The position numbers and the translations under genes are program-made. A stretch of DNA of 9,527 nt. Origin: Acidobacteriota bacterium (GTDB taxonomy: Bacteria > Acidobacteriota > Vicinamibacteria > Marinacidobacterales > SMYC01). How positions within the stretch are numbered: the stretch's first letter is position 1; the number at the start of each line of letters is the position of its first letter. The stretch spans positions 1-9,527 of the forward strand of contig JAJCXL010000540.1 of the NCBI GenBank assembly GCA_029263435.1, written 5' to 3'. Below the pieces are notes generated by a model that saw only the letters and a program-made list of their open reading frames with translations, had not been told where the DNA came from and made no database searches. Shown in pieces: positions 6,400 through 9,527 of the stretch.

Positions 6400-6669
6400 T
6401 TGGCTCATAGTCTTTCAGCGATCAAGCGCGTCCGGCAGAACGAGAAGCGCAGAATTCGCAACGGCGCGGATCGCACCCGACTGCGAACGCAAATCAAGAA
6501 GCTGCGTGACGCGATGGAGAAATCCGAATTGGACGACGCTCAAAAGCTCGTTCCGAGTACGGTCTCTCTCATCGACATCATGGTCAAAAAGGGCGTGATT
6601 CACGAAAACGCCGGCAACCGTTACAAATCCAGGCTCACCCGCAGACTACTGGCGCTCAAAGCCAGCTGA
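6400..6669 (+). CDS. rpsT: 30S ribosomal protein S20 (TTG start)
   Basis: This 89-residue, strongly basic protein binds 16S rRNA early in small-subunit assembly. The start of the protein, AHSLSAIKRVRQNEKRRIRNG, is the classic S20 N-terminus, and the length is normal for the family. No ATG lies near this point; the frame starts at TTG 6400-6402, seven bases after a near-perfect AAGGAGG at 6386-6392. E. coli rpsT also uses UUG, and the poor start is part of its autogenous control, so similar feedback is plausible here. The frame stays open upstream to 6226, but that part lies antisense to the permease N-terminus and does not look like S20. The 3' end overlaps the holA 3' end by 24 bp in opposite orientation. 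Proximity of rpsT and holA is known from other bacteria such as Bacillus. Confidence 0.95.
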   Translation: MAHSLSAIKRVRQNEKRRIRNGADRTRLRTQIKKLRDAMEKSELDDAQKLVPSTVSLIDIMVKKGVIHENAGNRYKSRLTRRLLALKAS

Positions 6670-7686
6670 TCCCTTCGCCGCCGGCGCGCACAGACTCAGC
6701 GTCAACGTCTCGAGAACGACGCGCGCCGGCAGAGCGCTCGACTTCAAGATTCGATCGGAGCGCCCCACGACCTCCACCGCCCGATCGAGCGCTGCCCGGT
6801 CGAATCTGCGCGCCGCATCCGCCACGCTCTTGGCTGCGTAAGGCGGCACGCCCAGCGCCTGCGCGAGCCCGGCCCCGCTTCCCCGCGAACGCTCGTTCGC
6901 CTCGCAAGCGATGCGAAGCTGGCCGACGAGCCTGTCGATGAGCGACAAGATCTTGAGCGGCGGCTCGCCCTCCTCCAGTAACCTGCCGAGCTGTCTCAAC
7001 GCGTGAGTCGAGCGACCGGCGCCCACCGCATCGACATACTTGAAAATACTCTGGGCTTTGCCCCTTCCGAGGACGGTCGCGATGGTCTCGACATCGATCT
7101 TGTCGCCGCTGGCATACAGCGCCAGCTTCTCGAGCTCGTTTCCGAGCCGCCTCAGATCGGAGCCGAACTCCGACACCAGATAATGCGCTTGCTCTCTGCC
7201 GATGCGTAGACCCCCGTGCTTCGCGCGCTCCACGACCCACGACTCCAGCTCCGCCGGTTTCAAGTCACGGCACTCGACGACGGACGCGCTCTTCTCGATC
7301 CGCTTCCAGGATTTTCGTCGCTTGTCAGGCGAGCGGGACAGCTCCAGGACGAGAACCGTCGAAGGAGACGGGTCCTCGACATAAGCCTTTAGTGGCTCTG
7401 ACTTGTCCAGGAGTTTCTGGGCTCTCTTGACGATCACGGCTCGTCTGCCACCCATCATCGGGAGTTGGTTGCACGAGGCTACGATCGCTTCCCCGTCCGA
7501 ACTCTCCCCATCGAACTTGTCGAAGTTGAAGACGTTCTCGTCGCCGTCCAAGACACAATCGAGCGTTTGGCGCACCGCGAGCTCTCGGAGGAGGTCTTGT
7601 TCTCCCATGACGACGAAAACCGGGGGGAGCTCTTCCGCGCTCGTTCGGTCCAACACTCCTTGCAGCTCGGAGTAAGACAATTTCAT
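6646..7686 (-). CDS. holA: DNA polymerase III subunit delta
   Basis: This 346-residue protein is the delta (wrench) subunit of the clamp loader, which opens the beta sliding clamp on DNA. Its length is close to E. coli HolA (343). Visible family marks are FVVMGEQDLL (24-33) at the start of domain I, GSDLRRLGNELEKLALY (175-191) in domain II and IFKYVDAVGAG (214-224), followed by the helical domain III with VPPYAAKSV (280-288). Like other delta subunits it lacks a Walker A ATP-binding loop. Its start lies 11 bases after the lptE stop, with only a weak ribosome binding site, so it is probably translated from the leuS-lptE-holA message. That order is the same as in E. coli. Its last seven codons and stop are antisense to the last codons of rpsT. 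Confidence 0.93.
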   Translation of the reverse strand: MKLSYSELQGVLDRTSAEELPPVFVVMGEQDLLRELAVRQTLDCVLDGDENVFNFDKFDGESSDGEAIVASCNQLPMMGGRRAVIVKRAQKLLDKSEPLKAYVEDPSPSTVLVLELSRSPDKRRKSWKRIEKSASVVECRDLKPAELESWVVERAKHGGLRIGREQAHYLVSEFGSDLRRLGNELEKLALYASGDKIDVETIATVLGRGKAQSIFKYVDAVGAGRSTHALRQLGRLLEEGEPPLKILSLIDRLVGQLRIACEANERSRGSGAGLAQALGVPPYAAKSVADAARRFDRAALDRAVEVVGRSDRILKSSALPARVVLETLTLSLCAPAAKGSAGFERQ

Positions 7687-7697
7687 GATCGGCTTCG

Positions 7698-8234
7698 CTA
7701 GAACGCCTCGAGAATACTACTCACCAAGGACTTCGCGAACTCTTCACCGAGCCGCTGCAGCGTCAGACCCTCCTGGTCGAAGAACTCCTCCGGATCCTCT
7801 CCGATCTCATAATCGTCCCGAAACTGGAAGCTGTTGCTCGACCAAATCACATTGTCGGCCACGAGATCCCGGAACTCCACTTGAGCGCGTACGACCACGG
7901 TGTAGGTCGAGGCCTGACTCCCCTCCACGTCTTGCGCGCTGCCCTCGAGAACCGACGGCGCCGATGTGAACGACAAGACGACCCCCTTCAAGATCGCATC
8001 CGCGCCGGCTTCCTCCGGCTGAATCTTGTAGCGCCCGCGAGCGTTGAACTCTTCGACGACCTTCAGCGTGAAGAGCTCTTCGACATCGAAGCGGTCGCTT
8101 TGATTCACGAATGTCGGGATCGCGATGGTGGCGATGTAGTCCGGCAGGAAATTTCCCCGTCCGGCGAGACTGTAACCACAAGACGTGGTCACGAGTGCCA
8201 AGCACAGCGCGAGAAGACCTCGCGGAGCGTTCAT
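7698..8234 (-). CDS. lptE: LPS-assembly outer-membrane lipoprotein LptE
   Basis: This 178-residue lipoprotein should plug and chaperone the LptD barrel that inserts lipopolysaccharide into the outer membrane. The signal peptide ends at TTSCGYSLAG: Cys19 is the lipidation site, and C-G-Y is the usual start of mature LptE. The lipobox (Val-Thr-Thr-Ser-Cys) lacks the common Leu at -3 and is slightly atypical. Next comes LPDYIATIAIPTFVN (30-44), a family landmark, then an alternating beta/helix domain. Gly20 at +2 and no Asp fit outer-membrane sorting by the Lol system. The start ATG overlaps the leuS stop as ATGA, with GGAG five bases upstream inside leuS, so it is translationally coupled. The neighbouring leuS and holA confirm the assignment. 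Confidence 0.9.
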   Translation of the reverse strand: MNAPRGLLALCLALVTTSCGYSLAGRGNFLPDYIATIAIPTFVNQSDRFDVEELFTLKVVEEFNARGRYKIQPEEAGADAILKGVVLSFTSAPSVLEGSAQDVEGSQASTYTVVVRAQVEFRDLVADNVIWSSNSFQFRDDYEIGEDPEEFFDQEGLTLQRLGEEFAKSLVSSILEAF

Positions 8235-9527
8235 GAGCTCTCCGGTGACGCGTCCGCCGAAGTCTCGGGCACCGGGGGCGGTGTGGGTTGGGAGACGACG
8301 ATATTGACCAAACGGTTGGGCACGACTACCACCCGCCGGATCTCTCTTCCCTCGACGAGCTCCTTGATGCGCTCGTCGCTCAGCGCGAGCTCACGGATCT
8401 CGTCTTCATCTTGATCCGCCGGCAGGGTCAGCCTCGAGCGCACTTTCCCGTTGACCTGAACCACGAGCGTGATCGTGTCCTCGGTGGCGATCTCCGGATC
8501 GAAGCTCGGCCACGAGACTTGCGTGAGTCCCTTGCGATTCGCAAGTCCCGCCCACATCTCTTCAGCGACATGAGGCGCGAAAGGGCTCAGGAGCACGATC
8601 ACGGCGTCTACCGCTTCACGTATGGCTTTCCAGGTGTCCGACGCGCTGGGGCGCTCCTCGAGCATCTTGTACAGATCGTTGACGAGCTCCATGATCGCGG
8701 CGATGGCCGTGTTCAAATGGATGCGCTCCAGATCTCTGGTCACTCTCGAGATCGTTTGATGCGTCTTTCGCCGCAACGCGGTCTCCGCCTCATTCCAGTC
8801 TTCATTACCTTCGATGTCAGTGGCGGATGAGAGCCCTGCCGCTTCGCTATCGACCAGTCGCCAAATACGCTTGAGCAAGCGCGATGGCCCTTCCAAGCGC
8901 TGATCCGTCCAATGGACTTCTTTCTCCGGCGGAGCTTCGAACAACGTGTAGAGTCTCAACGCGTCGGCGCCGAAGCGCTCGATGACCGCGTCCGGATCCA
9001 CGACGTTTCCTTTGCTCTTGGACATCTTGGCGCCGTCTTTGATCACCATGCCTTGCGAAAGCTGGTGGACGACCGGCTCGTCGAGCTCGATGAGGCCGAG
9101 GTCGCGCATCATCTTGGTCCAGAATCGACAATAGATGAGGTGCAAGATCGCGTGCTCGACGCCGCCGATGTAGAGGTCGATGGGAAACCAGTATTTGGCC
9201 ACCTCGGGACGAAACGGCATCTCCGTCGATTTGGCGTCGGCGTAGCGGTAGAAATACCACGATGAGTCCACGAAGGTGTCCATCGTGTCGGTCTCCCGCC
9301 GCGCTTCCCCGCCGCAGGTCGGGCAGTTCGTCGCCAGAAAAGTCGGGTTGCCGGCGAGGGCGGACTCTCCTTTTCCCGATATCTCCACTTCACGCGGCAA
9401 GACCACCGGAAGGTCTTCCTCCGGCACCGGGACGATGCCGCATTTCGGGCAGTGGATCATCGGAATGGGCGTGCCCCAATAGCGCTGCCGAGAAATTCCC
9501 CAATCGCGGATCCTGTAAGTCACCGCA
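8231..9527 (-). CDS. leuS: leucyl-tRNA synthetase, C-terminal part (5' end outside window)
   Basis: This enzyme charges tRNA-Leu with leucine. About 432 residues are visible; the frame runs past the right edge, so the HIGH motif and most of the editing domain are missing. Counting from codon 9521-9523, the catalytic-domain segment YRIRDWGISRQRYWG (3-17) comes first. A zinc-binding insert has Cys25/28 and Cys67/70, then DTMDTFVDSSWYF (79-91), the KMSKS loop (166-170), the helical anticodon-binding domain and the C-terminal domain with VNGKVRSRL. Only a few residues separate QGMV from KMSKS, so the leucine-specific insertion present in E. coli is absent, as in Bacillus. After VNIVV, where LeuRS normally ends, about 20 extra Pro/Ser/Glu-rich residues follow. 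The TGA stop (8231-8233) overlaps the lptE start. Confidence 0.96.
   Translation of the reverse strand, partial: AVTYRIRDWGISRQRYWGTPIPMIHCPKCGIVPVPEEDLPVVLPREVEISGKGESALAGNPTFLATNCPTCGGEARRETDTMDTFVDSSWYFYRYADAKSTEMPFRPEVAKYWFPIDLYIGGVEHAILHLIYCRFWTKMMRDLGLIELDEPVVHQLSQGMVIKDGAKMSKSKGNVVDPDAVIERFGADALRLYTLFEAPPEKEVHWTDQRLEGPSRLLKRIWRLVDSEAAGLSSATDIEGNEDWNEAETALRRKTHQTISRVTRDLERIHLNTAIAAIMELVNDLYKMLEERPSASDTWKAIREAVDAVIVLLSPFAPHVAEEMWAGLANRKGLTQVSWPSFDPEIATEDTITLVVQVNGKVRSRLTLPADQDEDEIRELALSDERIKELVEGREIRRVVVVPNRLVNIVVSQPTPPPVPETSADASPESS

Overview
The window is GC-rich (about 60% by eye), gene-dense chromosomal DNA from a diderm (Gram-negative-type) bacterium. The lineage is inferred, not proven. 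The leuS-lptE-holA order and an LptE lipoprotein mean an LPS-type outer membrane. The zinc-finger anti-sigma factor followed by a DUF4097 protein, and the S20 N-terminus, would suit Acidobacteriota or a neighbouring phylum. No stretch over 300 bases lacks a gene, and I saw no tRNA, rRNA, insertion sequence, CRISPR array or phage gene.

Layout. Bases 1-1688 (+): the last bases of an upstream gene, probably an ECF sigma factor, then a membrane zinc-finger anti-sigma factor, then an exported DUF4097 beta-repeat protein. This looks like an envelope-stress signalling operon. Bases 1712-3214 (-): a periplasmic alkaline phosphatase with all its metal ligands, convergent with the DUF4097 gene. Bases 3245-3862 (+): a small metallo-beta-lactamase-fold protein, divergent from the phosphatase, that has lost several metal-binding histidines. 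Bases 3895-6323 (-): an NCS2/AzgA-type purine permease followed 26 bp later by a LOG-family nucleotide phosphoribohydrolase-like protein, probably a purine-salvage operon. Bases 6400-6669 (+): rpsT (ribosomal protein S20), starting at TTG behind a strong Shine-Dalgarno sequence and a GC hairpin leader. Bases 6646-9527 (-): leuS (3' part only), lptE and holA, tightly packed and probably one operon; the holA end overlaps the rpsT end tail-to-tail by 24 bp.

The right half is conserved housekeeping (translation, replication, LPS assembly). The left half is more lineage-specific. The items most worth a second look are the sigma/anti-sigma/DUF4097 module, the ligand-depleted MBL-fold protein, the permease-LOG pair, and the rpsT start and leader.
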